NCBI RefSeq assembly: GCF_000622895.1
Contig: NZ_AVCC01000029.1
Span: 1-37,880 of the forward strand
Length of the DNA stretch: 37,880 nt
Source of the DNA: Herminiimonas sp. CN
GTDB taxonomy: Bacteria > Pseudomonadota > Gammaproteobacteria > Burkholderiales > Burkholderiaceae_D
Direction of reading: 5' to 3'
Shown here: positions 1 through 8,156 of the stretch, in pieces
Layout of the letters: each line of letters starts with the position of its first letter
Numbering within the stretch: the stretch's first letter is position 1
Translations under genes and position numbers: made by a program
The notes under the pieces: generated by a model
Told to the model about the DNA's origin: nothing
What the model saw: only the letters and a program-made list of their open reading frames with translations
Database searches by the model: none

Positions 1-21
1 CAATGAAATACTGTGCATAAA

Positions 22-183
22 CTACAATAAATATTGTGAAATGTCATTAAAATTGTTGGCGTTTTGCAATGCAGGTTCAAGTTTGGCCTGCACCAGGTTG
101 CGTGCATTTTCTTCGATGCTGAAATTTTCTTCAAAATGGCTACGTGTGCGGCTATGTAAGTCTTGCGCCTGTCGCCAATTTGT
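22..183 (-). pseudogene. Possible C-terminal gene fragment
   Basis: The minus strand is open for 53 sense codons between an in-frame TGA (184-186) and a TAG (22-24), with no ATG, GTG or TTG start at its head. The translation looks protein-like, containing SHFEENFSIEENARNLVQ. Its helix-rich pattern resembles the last helix of some family-4 glycosyltransferases, but that is only an impression. It may be the tail of a decayed gene, or chance. No ribosome binding site is seen. The rest of positions 1-360 shows no gene on either strand. Confidence 0.25.
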
Positions 184-249
184 TCAAGCGTGGCTGCTTG
201 TCGGCGCTTTTTAATGTGATTTCTTATTTTTAAAAATGATAATTTTGTA

Positions 250-306
250 TGGTATGTAGAAAAACACCATTTTTAATCCATATTTTCACTGCTATATGAA
301 TAATAC
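250..306 (+). repeat. Diverged copy of the ~60-bp intergenic repeat (copy G)
   Basis: This AT-rich stretch begins TGGTATG and ends AATAC about 50 nt later, as in the clearer copies at 4431, 10543, 16875, 26005 and 35946. The central CCGCA block is not preserved (it reads AATCCATA), so membership is tentative. Confidence 0.35.
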
Positions 307-362
307 GGGTGCATGTATATATTATTGTCGAAGGCGCTGCACGGGTTCCCTTCGCCCAAATA

Positions 363-406
363 AAATAAGCCTGCGGCGCGTCGTTTGACGTGCCGCAGGC
401 TTATTT
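363..406. terminator. Strong hairpin, probable bidirectional terminator
   Basis: A perfect 15-bp stem pairs AAATAAGCCTGCGGC (363-377) with GCCGCAGGCTTATTT (392-406). A further inner stem, CGTC-GTTT-GACG, fills most of the loop. On the minus strand it follows the aminotransferase stop (449) and runs into a T-rich tract, as expected of an intrinsic terminator for that gene. The plus-strand side is also T-rich. Confidence 0.85.
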
Positions 407-448
407 CTTGCGCCCGCCCGTACAGCGGGCGACAGTTTCGTGCTTCGC

Positions 449-1642
449 TTATATTCTGGCAGCGATCAGTTTGCCCAGTTTGGCGATGCCTTCGCGGATG
501 CGCTCCGGCGGTACAGTGACGAAGCTCAGGCGGAAAGTGTTGGTTTCCGGCGTATTGCCGTAGAACGGGGCCCCCGGCACGAAGGCCACGTGTTGCTCCA
601 GCGCGGCCTCAAACAGCTTCATGCTGTCGATGTGTTTCGGCAGCGTGACCCAGATGAACATGCCGCCTTCGGGCTTGGTCCAGGTTACCGACGACGGGAA
701 ATGTTCGGCCATCGCGTCCAGCATCACCTGGCACTGATTCGCATACAGCGTGCGGATAGTCGGGATGTGGCGGTCGAGGAAGCCGTCCTTGACCACTTCA
801 TACACCACCATTTGCGTCAGCTGCGCAGTGTGCAGATCGGCCGCCTGTTTGGCCAGTTCGAGCCGGCGCAGCAAAGGCAGCGGCGCCACCACATATCCGA
901 GACGGATGCCGGGCGTCAGCACCTTGGAGAACGAGCCCATGTAAACCACGCCGTTCGGATTCATCGTCAGCATCTTCGGCGGCGGTTCGTTGCGGTAGCT
1001 GAGCGCCCCGTAAGGATCGTCCTCGATCAGCGGCAAGCCGAGGCGGGCGCAGGTTTCAACCAGTTCGATGCGGCGTTCGAGCGTCAGGCTGCGGCCGGTC
1101 GGATTCTGGAAATTCGGCAAGGCATACAGCAGGCGTGCGCCTTCTGCCACGGCGGCGACCGATTGCGGCACCAGGCCGGCGTCATCAGTGGCGACCGAGA
1201 CGAATTCCGGGCGATACACGGAAAAAGCCTGCAGCGCACCGAGGTAACTCGGCGTCTCGACCAGGACTTTGCTGCCCTCATCGATCAACACCTTGCCTAG
1301 CAAATCGAGCGCCTGCTGCGAACCGGATACCATCAATACCTGTTCCGGCAGGATTTTGGCATCGGATGTCGTCAGGCGATGGGCAATCCATTCCCGCAGC
1401 GGGCCATAGCCATCGGTGGGGCCGTATTGCAATGCGATTTTGCCCTGCAGCGACAGCACTTTATCGTAGGCGGCGCGCATTTGCTCGACCGGAAAGGTGG
1501 CCGGCGACGGCAGGCCGCCGGCAAACGAAATGATTTCCGGGCGTTGCGTGATCTTCAGGATTTCGCGGATGGCCGAGCCTTGCAGTTGTTCTGCGCGCTG
1601 TGCAAATTGCCACTGGATCGGATTTGGATTTTCAATTTTCAT
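449..1642 (-). CDS. PLP-dependent aminotransferase (class I/II, 2-aminoadipate type)
   Basis: This 397-residue protein is a fold-type I aminotransferase that moves an amino group between an amino acid and a 2-oxoacid in the cytoplasm. The visible signs are the family order ITQRPEIISFAGGLPSP near residue 35, YGPTDGYGPLREWI, a tyrosine/asparagine motif ALPNFQNPTGRS, the DDPYG block, and MGSFSKVLTPGIRLGYV, whose lysine is the expected Schiff-base residue. It lacks an N-terminal winged helix, so it is the enzyme alone and not a MocR regulator. Its relatives include LysN-like 2-aminoadipate and valine-pyruvate aminotransferases; the substrate cannot be read from sequence. A RidA-type deaminase gene lies upstream in the same orientation (200 nt gap), which fits a PLP enzyme that leaks reactive enamines. 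An inverted repeat at 1766-1815 lies upstream. The terminator at 363-406 follows. Confidence 0.9.
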   Translation of the reverse strand: MKIENPNPIQWQFAQRAEQLQGSAIREILKITQRPEIISFAGGLPSPATFPVEQMRAAYDKVLSLQGKIALQYGPTDGYGPLREWIAHRLTTSDAKILPEQVLMVSGSQQALDLLGKVLIDEGSKVLVETPSYLGALQAFSVYRPEFVSVATDDAGLVPQSVAAVAEGARLLYALPNFQNPTGRSLTLERRIELVETCARLGLPLIEDDPYGALSYRNEPPPKMLTMNPNGVVYMGSFSKVLTPGIRLGYVVAPLPLLRRLELAKQAADLHTAQLTQMVVYEVVKDGFLDRHIPTIRTLYANQCQVMLDAMAEHFPSSVTWTKPEGGMFIWVTLPKHIDSMKLFEAALEQHVAFVPGAPFYGNTPETNTFRLSFVTVPPERIREGIAKLGKLIAARI

Positions 1643-1765
1643 TCTTGTCTCGCATTAATGAATGGCGAAGGCCACAGTATTGAGCATGCTTTTGGCAGCT
1701 CCAGAAGGAGGGCGGCATGGGATAAACACCACCCGCTGCAGGATACTTCTGAAATCAGGGATTCA

Positions 1766-1815
1766 GCAAACTATCGAGCCGGAGAAGAATAGTCCAGCTG
1801 AGTCCGATAGTTTGC
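1766..1815. promoter_or_regulatory. Inverted repeat upstream of the aminotransferase gene
   Basis: GCAAACTATCG (1766-1776) and CGATAGTTTGC (1805-1815) form a perfect 11-bp inverted repeat with a 28-nt spacer in the 200-nt gap between ridA and the aminotransferase gene. The spacer is too long for a simple terminator loop and there is no T-run. A dimeric or tetrameric regulator site is a reasonable guess. The bound protein is unknown. Confidence 0.45.
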
Positions 1816-1841
1816 AAGTGTAGTAGATTATTCTGTCGGGT

Positions 1842-2300
1842 TTAGGCGATTTCTGCGATCAATTCGATTTCAACGCAAGCGCCCATCGGGATTTGCGCCA
1901 CGCCGAAGGCGGAACGCGCATGTTTGCCCTGTTCGCCGAAAATTTCGCCGATCAGTTCCGAGGCGCCATTGGTCACCAGATGCTGCTCGGTAAAGTCTGG
2001 CGTCGAATTGACCAGGCTCATTACCTTCACAATCCGCTTGACCCGGTTCAGGTCACCGCCGCAAGCCGCTTGCAGCGTTGCGATCAGGTCGATGGCGACC
2101 GCACGCGCGGCCAGCTTGCCTTCTTCAGTCGAAATATTCTTGCCCAGCTGACCGACCCAGACCTTGCCGTCCTTTTTGGCAATATGGCCCGACAGGAAAA
2201 CCGTATTGCCGGTTTGCACATGCATCACATAGGCAGCGGCAGGTGCTGCAACGGCAGGCAATTCGATCTTGAGTGCGGCGAGTTTCTGGTAAAAAGACAT
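1842..2300 (-). CDS. RidA family (YjgF/YER057c/UK114) reactive-intermediate deaminase
   Basis: The 152-residue product belongs to the RidA superfamily, small trimeric cytoplasmic proteins that hydrolyse enamine/imine intermediates released by PLP enzymes. The C-terminal motif ARSAFGVAQIPMGACVEIE carries the arginine that binds the substrate carboxylate in active members. The central FLSGHIAKKDGKVWVGQLG matches the subgroup of about 150 residues. I chose the start at 2300 because AAGGA lies six bases upstream; an in-frame extension to 2324 has no such site. It lies upstream of an aminotransferase gene in the same orientation and near a MocR-type PLP regulator, which supports a role in cleaning up after PLP chemistry. 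Confidence 0.9.
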   Translation of the reverse strand: MSFYQKLAALKIELPAVAAPAAAYVMHVQTGNTVFLSGHIAKKDGKVWVGQLGKNISTEEGKLAARAVAIDLIATLQAACGGDLNRVKRIVKVMSLVNSTPDFTEQHLVTNGASELIGEIFGEQGKHARSAFGVAQIPMGACVEIELIAEIA

Positions 2301-2563
2301 GCTATTCCTTATTGAAGAATTCAAAAAAATCGATGGATTTTCCTATCGATGCAATGTGACGCCGGACGGCCGGACTTCGATTATCTTCGATCTTCGGCGC
2401 GCATCGTATTCGTATTTTTCTACTTTTCATGCGTCTGCCGCTAATTATCTCAAAACGCCGGCATTCCTGTCTGTCGGTGCAGTGCTATTGCTACCCGGCA
2501 CGTGCGGGGGCGTGCATCTGAAGCCGACATGCATGGAACCCATAGAAGTGACATGCGGATTCC
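2301..2563. other. Intergenic stretch without a supported gene
   Basis: Between ridA and the DUF2917 gene there are 263 bases with no convincing reading frame on either strand. It should hold the ridA promoter. Short palindromes are visible (TTGAAGAATTCAA at 2312-2324 overlaps the ridA leader; ATCGAT occurs twice near 2329-2350), but none has a clear role. Confidence 0.5.
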
Positions 2564-2863
2564 TCATGCGCTCAGGGCGTGTTCGACGGCAGTACCTGCC
2601 TGTGTGGCTTGCCGTTCTCCAGACGGCGGCAGCGGCAGAAAATCGATCCGGCTGAACATCTTGTCCGCCTCGATCACCACATGCCGGGCCGGCACCAACA
2701 ACAGGCTGTCGCCGCCGAACAGCCAGTGATCCATCGGATCGCCCTCGATCGTGACCCAGACGCGGCCGCAATCGATGCGCATCAACTGGGCGGCATCGCT
2801 GGTCACGGAAATCAGCTGCCCCGGCTGCAAAACCAGGGAATCATTGGCGACGATGTTTTTCAT
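2564..2863 (-). CDS. DUF2917 domain-containing protein
   Basis: This 99-residue protein has the DUF2917 pattern: an N-terminal LVLQPGQLISV strand, then DCGRVWVTIEGDPMDHWLFGGDSLLLVPARHVVIEA, giving the small beta-sandwich/cupin-like layout typical of the family. The biochemical function is not known. There is no signal peptide or membrane segment. The start at 2863 is supported by AAGGGG eight bases upstream; the longer frame to 2917 runs into the operator region. It is divergently transcribed from the MocR-type regulator at 2986 and the two share a 122-bp intergenic region with clear repeat sites, so that regulator probably controls it. Confidence 0.8.
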   Translation of the reverse strand: MKNIVANDSLVLQPGQLISVTSDAAQLMRIDCGRVWVTIEGDPMDHWLFGGDSLLLVPARHVVIEADKMFSRIDFLPLPPSGERQATQAGTAVEHALSA

Positions 2864-2908
2864 GCTGACCCCTTGTGGTGTGTGTTTGATGTATCCTAAT
2901 CGACAAAA

Positions 2909-2957
2909 CCAATACACTACCAGTACAGTTTGCCAGATAAATTTCTTACTGTACTGG
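2909..2957. promoter_or_regulatory. Likely operator of the MocR-type regulator
   Basis: The octamer CCARTACA appears as CCAATACA (2909-2916) and CCAGTACA (2920-2927), then inverted as TGTACTGG (2950-2957). The last two form a perfect 10-bp inverted repeat, CCAGTACAGT (2920-2929) with ACTGTACTGG (2948-2957). A looser CCGATACA lies at 2966-2973. MocR/PdxR proteins are known to bind mixtures of direct and inverted repeats in the divergent intergenic region next to their own gene, which is the arrangement here. Confidence 0.7.
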
Positions 2958-2985
2958 CAAAATCACCGATACACAGGACAGCGCG

Positions 2986-4425
2986 ATGGATAGCCAAATA
3001 CAGCTCACCCGGGAATCCGGCACCTCGCTGGTGGAGCAGATCGTGCGCTCGCTCGAGGCTCGCATCGACGACAAGCTGCTGCGCACCGGTGCGCGCATGC
3101 CGTCGATCCGTCAGTTCGCCGACAGCAGCGCGGTGTCGCGGTTTACCGTGGTCGAGGCGTATGACCGGTTGGTGGCCAAGGGTTATCTGGAGTCGCGCCG
3201 CGGCTCCGGCTTTTATGTGCGGGAACGCGCGCCGCTGCTGGCAGCGCCGGATCCGAACCAGCGGTTCGGCAGTGCGCCGCCGCAATTCGACGTCGCCTGG
3301 CTGGTGCGCAGCATGTTTCGCCCGACGTCGCCGCAAAAAATGCCCGGCATCGGGCTGCTGCCGCACGATTTTCTGGACGGCGGGCTGATCGCCAGCGGCC
3401 TGCATGCGATCAGCCGCCAGCACCAGAACCTGCTGCTGCATTACGGCACGCCGCAAGGATTCCTGCCGCTGCGCCAGCAATTGCAGCTGAAGCTGGCAGC
3501 GCTGGAAATTGCCGCCGCCCCGCAGCAGATCGTCACTACCTCCGGCGTCACGCAGGCGCTGGACCTGGTGGCGCGCCAGTTCACGCAAGCGGGCGACACC
3601 ATCTTCGTCGACGATCCGGCCTGGTTCCTGATGTTCGGTTCATTCACCATGCTGGGCGCCAAGGTGGTCGGCATCCCGCGCCTGCCGGACGGCCCCGACA
3701 TCGCCAAGCTGAGCGAACTGGCGGCGCTGCACAAGCCCAAGCTGTTCGTGATCAATTCGGTGCTGCACAACCCGACCTCGACCTCGCTTTCCAGCGCCAA
3801 GGCGTTCCAGGTGCTGAAACTGGCGGAACAGCACGATTTCATCGTCGTCGAGGACGACATCTATTGCGACATGCATCCCGGCAGCAGCGTGCAGCCGGCG
3901 ACCCGCATTGCGTCGCTCGACCAGCTGAACCGGGTGATTTACCTCGGCGGTTTTTCCAAGACGCTGGCGGCCAATCTGCGGGTCGGCTTCATCGCCACCT
4001 CGCCCGAGCGGGCCCGGCAGCTGTCGGACCGCAAGATGCTGACCGCGCTGACCACCAGCGAAATCGGCGAACGCGTGGCCTACAAGATCCTGTCCGAAGG
4101 CCAGTACCGCAAGCACACCGAGCGCCTGCGCAACCGGCTGGACGCGGTGCGCACCGACAGCATCAGGTGGCTGGAGGGCATCGGCATGCGCATCGACATC
4201 AGCACCCCGGCCGGCATGTTCGTCTGGGCCGACACCGGCTGCGACACCAATGTGCTGGCGGAAAGGGCGATCAGCGAAGATATCCTGCTGGCGCCCGGCT
4301 GCCTGTTCTCGCCCAGCCAGTTGCCGTCGCGCCGCATGCGCATCAACGTTGCCGCACTGTTTGATCCGGAAGTGCGGGGGTTTCTGGAGCGGGAGATCGG
4401 GCGTGCCCGGCAGAAGATTTTCTAA
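2986..4425 (+). CDS. MocR/PdxR-type transcriptional regulator (GntR wHTH + aminotransferase-like domain)
   Basis: The 479-residue protein has an N-terminal GntR-type winged helix (about residues 8-75, with SLVEQIVRSLEARIDDKLL, GARMPSIRQFADSSAVSRFTV and RGSGFYV) joined to a fold-type I aminotransferase-like domain (about 110-475). The second half keeps the PLP-binding blocks: HNPTSTS, EDDIYCDMHP and YLGGFSKTLAANLRVGF, whose lysine would form the internal aldimine. MocR proteins generally use this domain to sense PLP or amino-acid adducts rather than for catalysis. The gene diverges from a DUF2917 gene, with repeat sites between them. Which genes it controls is inferred from position only: the DUF2917 gene, itself, and perhaps ridA and the aminotransferase. 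Confidence 0.9.
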   Translation: MDSQIQLTRESGTSLVEQIVRSLEARIDDKLLRTGARMPSIRQFADSSAVSRFTVVEAYDRLVAKGYLESRRGSGFYVRERAPLLAAPDPNQRFGSAPPQFDVAWLVRSMFRPTSPQKMPGIGLLPHDFLDGGLIASGLHAISRQHQNLLLHYGTPQGFLPLRQQLQLKLAALEIAAAPQQIVTTSGVTQALDLVARQFTQAGDTIFVDDPAWFLMFGSFTMLGAKVVGIPRLPDGPDIAKLSELAALHKPKLFVINSVLHNPTSTSLSSAKAFQVLKLAEQHDFIVVEDDIYCDMHPGSSVQPATRIASLDQLNRVIYLGGFSKTLAANLRVGFIATSPERARQLSDRKMLTALTTSEIGERVAYKILSEGQYRKHTERLRNRLDAVRTDSIRWLEGIGMRIDISTPAGMFVWADTGCDTNVLAERAISEDILLAPGCLFSPSQLPSRRMRINVAALFDPEVRGFLEREIGRARQKIF

Positions 4426-4430
4426 TTGAT

Positions 4431-4492
4431 GGGTATTTTTATTAGTCGCAATAAATATATGCGGATATGGCACTATTTTTTGTCCATACTCC
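4431..4492 (-). repeat. ~60-bp AT-rich intergenic repeat (copy A)
   Basis: Read on the minus strand it starts GGAGTATG, has 20 nt to CCGCATATATTTATTGCG and ends near AAAAATACCC. It closely matches copy C at 16875-16934. It lies just behind the MocR gene stop and ahead of the lipoprotein gene at 4649. The rest of 4426-4648 contains no gene and should hold the lipoprotein promoter. Confidence 0.75.
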
Positions 4493-4648
4493 ACGAAAAC
4501 ATGATTTTCGCCCACAGCTCCGCAAAATTGCAACGATTGGTAATATTTTTGAACCTACGCCCTCATCCGACTCAAATATAGACACGCTGCTAATTTTTCA
4601 TTGGCATAACAGTGTTCAATCGTTGTTTGCACATAGAGAGGTGATTAC

Positions 4649-4873
4649 ATGAAAACAATCAAAAAACTGGCCGCCAACGCGCTTGTTGTAACCGCACTGG
4701 CAAGTCTGGCTGCATGTTCCGGCATGTCGCGGCGGGATCAGAATACTGCGGTCGGTGCCGGCATTGGCGCTGTTTCCGGTGCGGTGCTGACAGGCGGCAG
4801 TTCGGTCGGGACGGTTGGCGGCGCTGCAGTGGGCGGTATCATCGGGCACGAAGTCAGCAGCCCAAAAAAATAA
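4649..4873 (+). CDS. Small glycine-zipper lipoprotein
   Basis: The 74-residue product starts with a lipoprotein signal peptide (MKTIKKLAANALVVTALA) and the lipobox LAAC, so lipidation at Cys23 and export are expected. The remaining ~50 residues are a glycine-zipper: GAGIGAVSGAVLTGG followed by GTVGGAAVGGIIGHE, the pattern of two close-packed helices seen in Rick-17kDa/SlyB-like and YmgG-like envelope proteins. The start is supported by GAGGTGAT upstream. A terminator at 4897-4934 follows directly, so it is probably a single-gene transcript. Its precise role is unknown; proteins of this type are usually envelope-associated. Confidence 0.85.
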   Translation: MKTIKKLAANALVVTALASLAACSGMSRRDQNTAVGAGIGAVSGAVLTGGSSVGTVGGAAVGGIIGHEVSSPKK

Positions 4874-4896
4874 AATCCGGTAACAGCACAGCAACG

Positions 4897-4934
4897 AAAA
4901 ACCCCTGCGGCCAAGTCATGGCGGCAGGGGTTTT
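4897..4934. terminator. Bidirectional intrinsic terminator
   Basis: AAAACCCCTGC pairs with GCAGGGGTTTT (ending at 4934) across a 15-nt loop in the gap between the plus-strand lipoprotein and the minus-strand cheV. The arms end in A-runs and T-runs on both sides, so it can stop both convergent transcripts. Confidence 0.85.
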
Positions 4935-4954
4935 CCGGTTTTGCTCTTGCCGAG

Positions 4955-5920
4955 TTATCCGGCCGACTGTGCCAGCACCCGCCGGATAGTGGTAGCCAGT
5001 TCCTCTGCCACGAATTTGGCTACGTAAGCATCCGCGCCGACGCTACGGACGTGTTCTTCGTTGGTCGACCCGGTCAGCGAAGAGTGAATGATCACCGGGA
5101 TCGATTTGAAGCGCGCATCCTGCTTGATTTTCCGGGTCAGGGTAAAGCCGTCCATTTCCGGCATTTCCAGATCGGTCAGCACCAGCGCGATCTTGTCATG
5201 CACTGTCTTGCCCTCGGCCAGGGCGGCGTCGGCGATAACTTGTAGCCGCTCCCAGGCTTCCTTGCCGGTCTTGGTCATGATGAACGGCGCTCCCATTGCC
5301 TCCAACCCGTGCTCTATCAGGGTGCGTGCCATCTGCGAATCGTCTGCGGCCAGAATCATGGAACCCGGCGGCAACGCCAATTTCGGACCGATCGTGCCGG
5401 GGTCGGCCTCTTGCTGACTAGATGGCATGACGTCCAGCAGGATCTGTTCCACATCCAGCACCTGCGCCAGGCGAGTGCCGTCGATGTCGCCATCGAGGCG
5501 GGCAATGCTGGTGACCATGCCGCCCACCATGCTCGATTCCGCCGACAGCACCTGGCTCCAGTCCAGCCGCACGATTTCTTCCACGCCTTCGACTGCAAAG
5601 GCCTGAGTGGAACGCGCATATTCGGTCACCAGCAGAATATTCAGTCCGCTCTTGGGCGTGCAGCCGATAATTCCCGGCAGATCGATCACCGGGATGATCT
5701 GGCCGCGAATATTCGCCACCCCCAGCATGTGCGGCGTCGCGCCGGCGACGCTGGTAATGGTCGGCATCGCGAGAATTTCGCGCACCTTGAAGACATTGAT
5801 GCCGAACAATTCGGAACGGTCGGCATTGGCAGCCTCGCCCAGACGGAACAGCAGCAGTTCAAACTTGTTATTGGCGGTCAGATTGGTTCTTTCATCGACT
5901 TCCTGCTGCACTGTACTCAT
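4955..5920 (-). CDS. cheV: Chemotaxis protein CheV (CheW domain + receiver)
   Basis: This 321-residue cytoplasmic protein couples chemoreceptors to CheA and can be phosphorylated. Residues ~18-165 are a CheW-like domain (FELLLFRLG, FGINVFKVREIL, GVANIRGQIIPVIDL). Residues ~187-318 are a receiver domain with the acidic pair AADDSQ near 191-195, phosphoacceptor Asp250 in LTDLEMPEMDGF, a serine in HSSLTG and the conserved lysine in YVAKF. Domain order and length fit CheV. It stands alone, away from a che operon, convergent with the lipoprotein gene. An Aer-like receptor is encoded 2.4 kb away, so the pair may serve the same signalling array. Confidence 0.92.
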   Translation of the reverse strand: MSTVQQEVDERTNLTANNKFELLLFRLGEAANADRSELFGINVFKVREILAMPTITSVAGATPHMLGVANIRGQIIPVIDLPGIIGCTPKSGLNILLVTEYARSTQAFAVEGVEEIVRLDWSQVLSAESSMVGGMVTSIARLDGDIDGTRLAQVLDVEQILLDVMPSSQQEADPGTIGPKLALPPGSMILAADDSQMARTLIEHGLEAMGAPFIMTKTGKEAWERLQVIADAALAEGKTVHDKIALVLTDLEMPEMDGFTLTRKIKQDARFKSIPVIIHSSLTGSTNEEHVRSVGADAYVAKFVAEELATTIRRVLAQSAG

Positions 5921-6059
5921 GTGTGTACCCCTAGATGCTGTATGGAAATTAACGTTTATATATTGATAGAAGATTACTGCGATTGTTTCAGATCAATTGA
6001 GGGAATAAACCGCTTAAGAGGCCGCTGCAAATTGTACTGCCGCAATGCAGGCGCTTTGT

Positions 6060-6087
6060 CTTGAAATCAATTTCATCACCCCCATTT
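6060..6087 (+). promoter_or_regulatory. Heat-shock (sigma-32/RpoH) promoter of htpG
   Basis: CTTGAAA (6060-6066) and CCCCATTT (6080-6087) match the RpoH -35 and -10 consensus (CTTGAAA, CCCCATNT) with a 13-nt spacer. It lies about 40 bases ahead of the htpG ATG, giving a leader of roughly 35 nt. The other 5921-6059 bases hold no gene and should include the cheV promoter. Confidence 0.85.
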
Positions 6088-6127
6088 TTATGCGATCCGT
6101 TCAACCACGCTCCACTACGAGGACTAC

Positions 6128-8041
6128 ATGACTGTTTCCGAAAAGCAAACCCTGGGCTTCCAGGCCGAAGTCAAGCAACTGCTGCAGTTGATGATCCATT
6201 CCCTGTATTCCAACAAGGAAATTTTCCTGCGCGAACTGGTATCGAACGCATCCGATGCGTCCGACAAGCTGCGCTACGAAGCGATCCATAACGCGGACCT
6301 GTTCGAGAGCGATCCGGAGCTGCAGATCAGGATCACCTTCGACAAGGCGGCGCGCACGATTTCGATCTCCGACAACGGCATCGGCATGAGCCGCGACGAA
6401 GCGATCGAACACCTCGGCACGATCGCCAAATCCGGCACCAAGGAATTTTTCGGCCGCCTGTCCGGCGACCAGCAGAAGGATGCTGCGCTGATCGGCCAGT
6501 TCGGCGTCGGTTTCTACTCAGGCTTCATCGTCGCCGACAAGATCACGGTCGAATCGCGCCGCGCCGGCCTGCCGGCCACTGAAGGGGTGCGCTGGGAATC
6601 GGCCGGCGCCGGCGACTTCAGCGTCGAAGCGATCGACAAGCCGTCGCGCGGCACCGCCATCACGCTGCACCTGCGCGAAGGCGAGGACGAGTTCCTGTCA
6701 TCCTGGAAACTGAAATCGATCATCCGCACCTATTCCGACCACATCCCGCTGCCGATCCTGATGCAGAAAGAGGAGTGGGACGAAGAGAAGAAGGAAACCG
6801 TCGCCCGCGACGAGTTCGAGACCGTCAACCAGGCCAGCGCACTGTGGGCGCGCAGCAAATCCGACATCACGCCGGAACAGTACGACGAGTTCTACAAGCA
6901 CGTCTCGCACGACTTCCAAGCGCCGCTGATTTACACCCACAACCGGGTCGAGGGCCGCAGCGAGTACACGCAATTGCTGTACATCCCGTCCCATGCGCCG
7001 TTCGACATGTGGGACCGCAACAAGCGCGGCGGCATCAAGCTGTACGTGAAACGGGTGTTCATCATGGACGATGCCGAGCAGCTGATGCCGGTCTACCTGC
7101 GCTTCGTCAAGGGCATCATCGATTCCAACGACCTGCCGCTGAACGTGTCGCGCGAGATCCTGCAGGAATCGCGCGACGTGAAGGCGATCCGCGAAGGCTC
7201 GACCAAGCGCGTGCTGGGCATGCTGGAAGAAATGGCGAACGCCGACGAGCAGGAGAAAAAAGACAAGTACGTGACCTTCTGGACGGAATTCGGCCAGGTC
7301 CTGAAGGAAGGCATCGGCGAGGACGCCGGCAACAAGGAGCGCATCGCCAAGCTGCTGCGCATGGCATCGACCGCCAACGACAGCGACCAGCAGAACGTGT
7401 CGTTTGCCGATTACATCGGCCGCATGAAGGAAGGCCAGGACAAGATCTACTACGTCACCGGCGAATCGTATGCTGCCGCCAAGAACAGCCCGCACCTGGA
7501 AATCTTCCGCAAGAAAGGGGTCGAAGTGCTGATCCTGTCGGATCGCGTCGATGAATGGATGCTGTCGTTCCTGACTGAATTCGAAGGCAAAAATCTGGTA
7601 TCGGTGGCCAAGGGCGGCCTCGATCTGGGCGCGCTGGAAGACGAGGCCGAGAAGAAGCAGCACGCAGAAACCCAGACCGAGTACCAGGACCTGGTCGAGA
7701 AGATGAAGACGGCGCTGAATGACAAGGCCAAGGAAGTGCGCGTCACCTTCCGTCTGACCGATTCGCCGGCCTGCCTGGTGGCCGACGAGCACGAACTGTC
7801 CGGCAATCTGCAGCGCATGTTGAAGGCAGCCGGGCAGGTAGCGCCGGAATCGAAGCCGATTCTGGAAATCAATCCGAACCATCCTCTGGTGCAACGCCTG
7901 AAGTATGAAGATGCCAAATTCGACGACTGGGCCAACCTGCTGTTCGACCAGGCTGCGCTGGCCGAAGGCGGCCAGCTGGCCGATCCGTCCGGCTTCGTGA
8001 AGCGCCTGAACGCGATGCTGCTGGATATGGCAGCCAAGTAA
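6128..8041 (+). CDS. htpG: Molecular chaperone HtpG (Hsp90 family)
   Basis: The 637-residue protein is bacterial Hsp90, a homodimeric ATP-driven cytosolic chaperone for late folding and stress rescue. The N-terminal ATPase domain (about 1-220) shows the GHKL motifs: [28 protein letters not shown], and [16 protein letters not shown]. The middle domain carries the [17 protein letters not shown] block, whose arginine region completes the ATPase site. The C-terminal dimerisation domain ends near [11 protein letters not shown] and the final helices. There is no MEEVD tail, as expected in bacteria. Length is normal (E. coli 624). GAGG precedes the ATG, and a sigma-32 promoter lies at 6060-6087. Confidence 0.97.
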   Translation: MTVSEKQTLGFQAEVKQLLQLMIHSLYSNKEIFLRELVSNASDASDKLRYEAIHNADLFESDPELQIRITFDKAARTISISDNGIGMSRDEAIEHLGTIAKSGTKEFFGRLSGDQQKDAALIGQFGVGFYSGFIVADKITVESRRAGLPATEGVRWESAGAGDFSVEAIDKPSRGTAITLHLREGEDEFLSSWKLKSIIRTYSDHIPLPILMQKEEWDEEKKETVARDEFETVNQASALWARSKSDITPEQYDEFYKHVSHDFQAPLIYTHNRVEGRSEYTQLLYIPSHAPFDMWDRNKRGGIKLYVKRVFIMDDAEQLMPVYLRFVKGIIDSNDLPLNVSREILQESRDVKAIREGSTKRVLGMLEEMANADEQEKKDKYVTFWTEFGQVLKEGIGEDAGNKERIAKLLRMASTANDSDQQNVSFADYIGRMKEGQDKIYYVTGESYAAAKNSPHLEIFRKKGVEVLILSDRVDEWMLSFLTEFEGKNLVSVAKGGLDLGALEDEAEKKQHAETQTEYQDLVEKMKTALNDKAKEVRVTFRLTDSPACLVADEHELSGNLQRMLKAAGQVAPESKPILEINPNHPLVQRLKYEDAKFDDWANLLFDQAALAEGGQLADPSGFVKRLNAMLLDMAAK

Positions 8042-8061
8042 TACAGTAATACGTCCCACCA

Positions 8062-8091
8062 CGGGTATGCCGGAAAAATCCGGCATACCCG
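8062..8091. terminator. Perfect 12-bp hairpin behind htpG
   Basis: CGGGTATGCCGG (8062-8073) and CCGGCATACCCG (8080-8091) pair perfectly around a 6-nt AAAAAT loop, 20 bases after the htpG stop. No T-run follows immediately, so it may be a weak terminator or a 3' stabilising hairpin. Confidence 0.6.
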
Positions 8092-8156
8092 CTTGCACTG
8101 ATTTTCATCGGCAGGAAATATCTCTCCTGCATACTCCCAATAAAATCAAATCGGTT

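Noticed and set aside
440-1300. Long plus-strand frame opposite the aminotransferase
   Set aside because: It is antisense to a clear enzyme gene and rich in Arg, His and Gln, as expected from the mirrored codons of a GC-rich gene.
2986-4425. MocR gene considered as a plain aminotransferase
   Set aside because: The first 75 residues form a clear GntR-type winged helix, and the intergenic region has matching operator repeats.
6698-8098. 466-codon minus-strand frame opposite htpG
   Set aside because: No family motif is seen, and it overlaps a certain gene over its whole length; it arises from GC-rich codon use in htpG.
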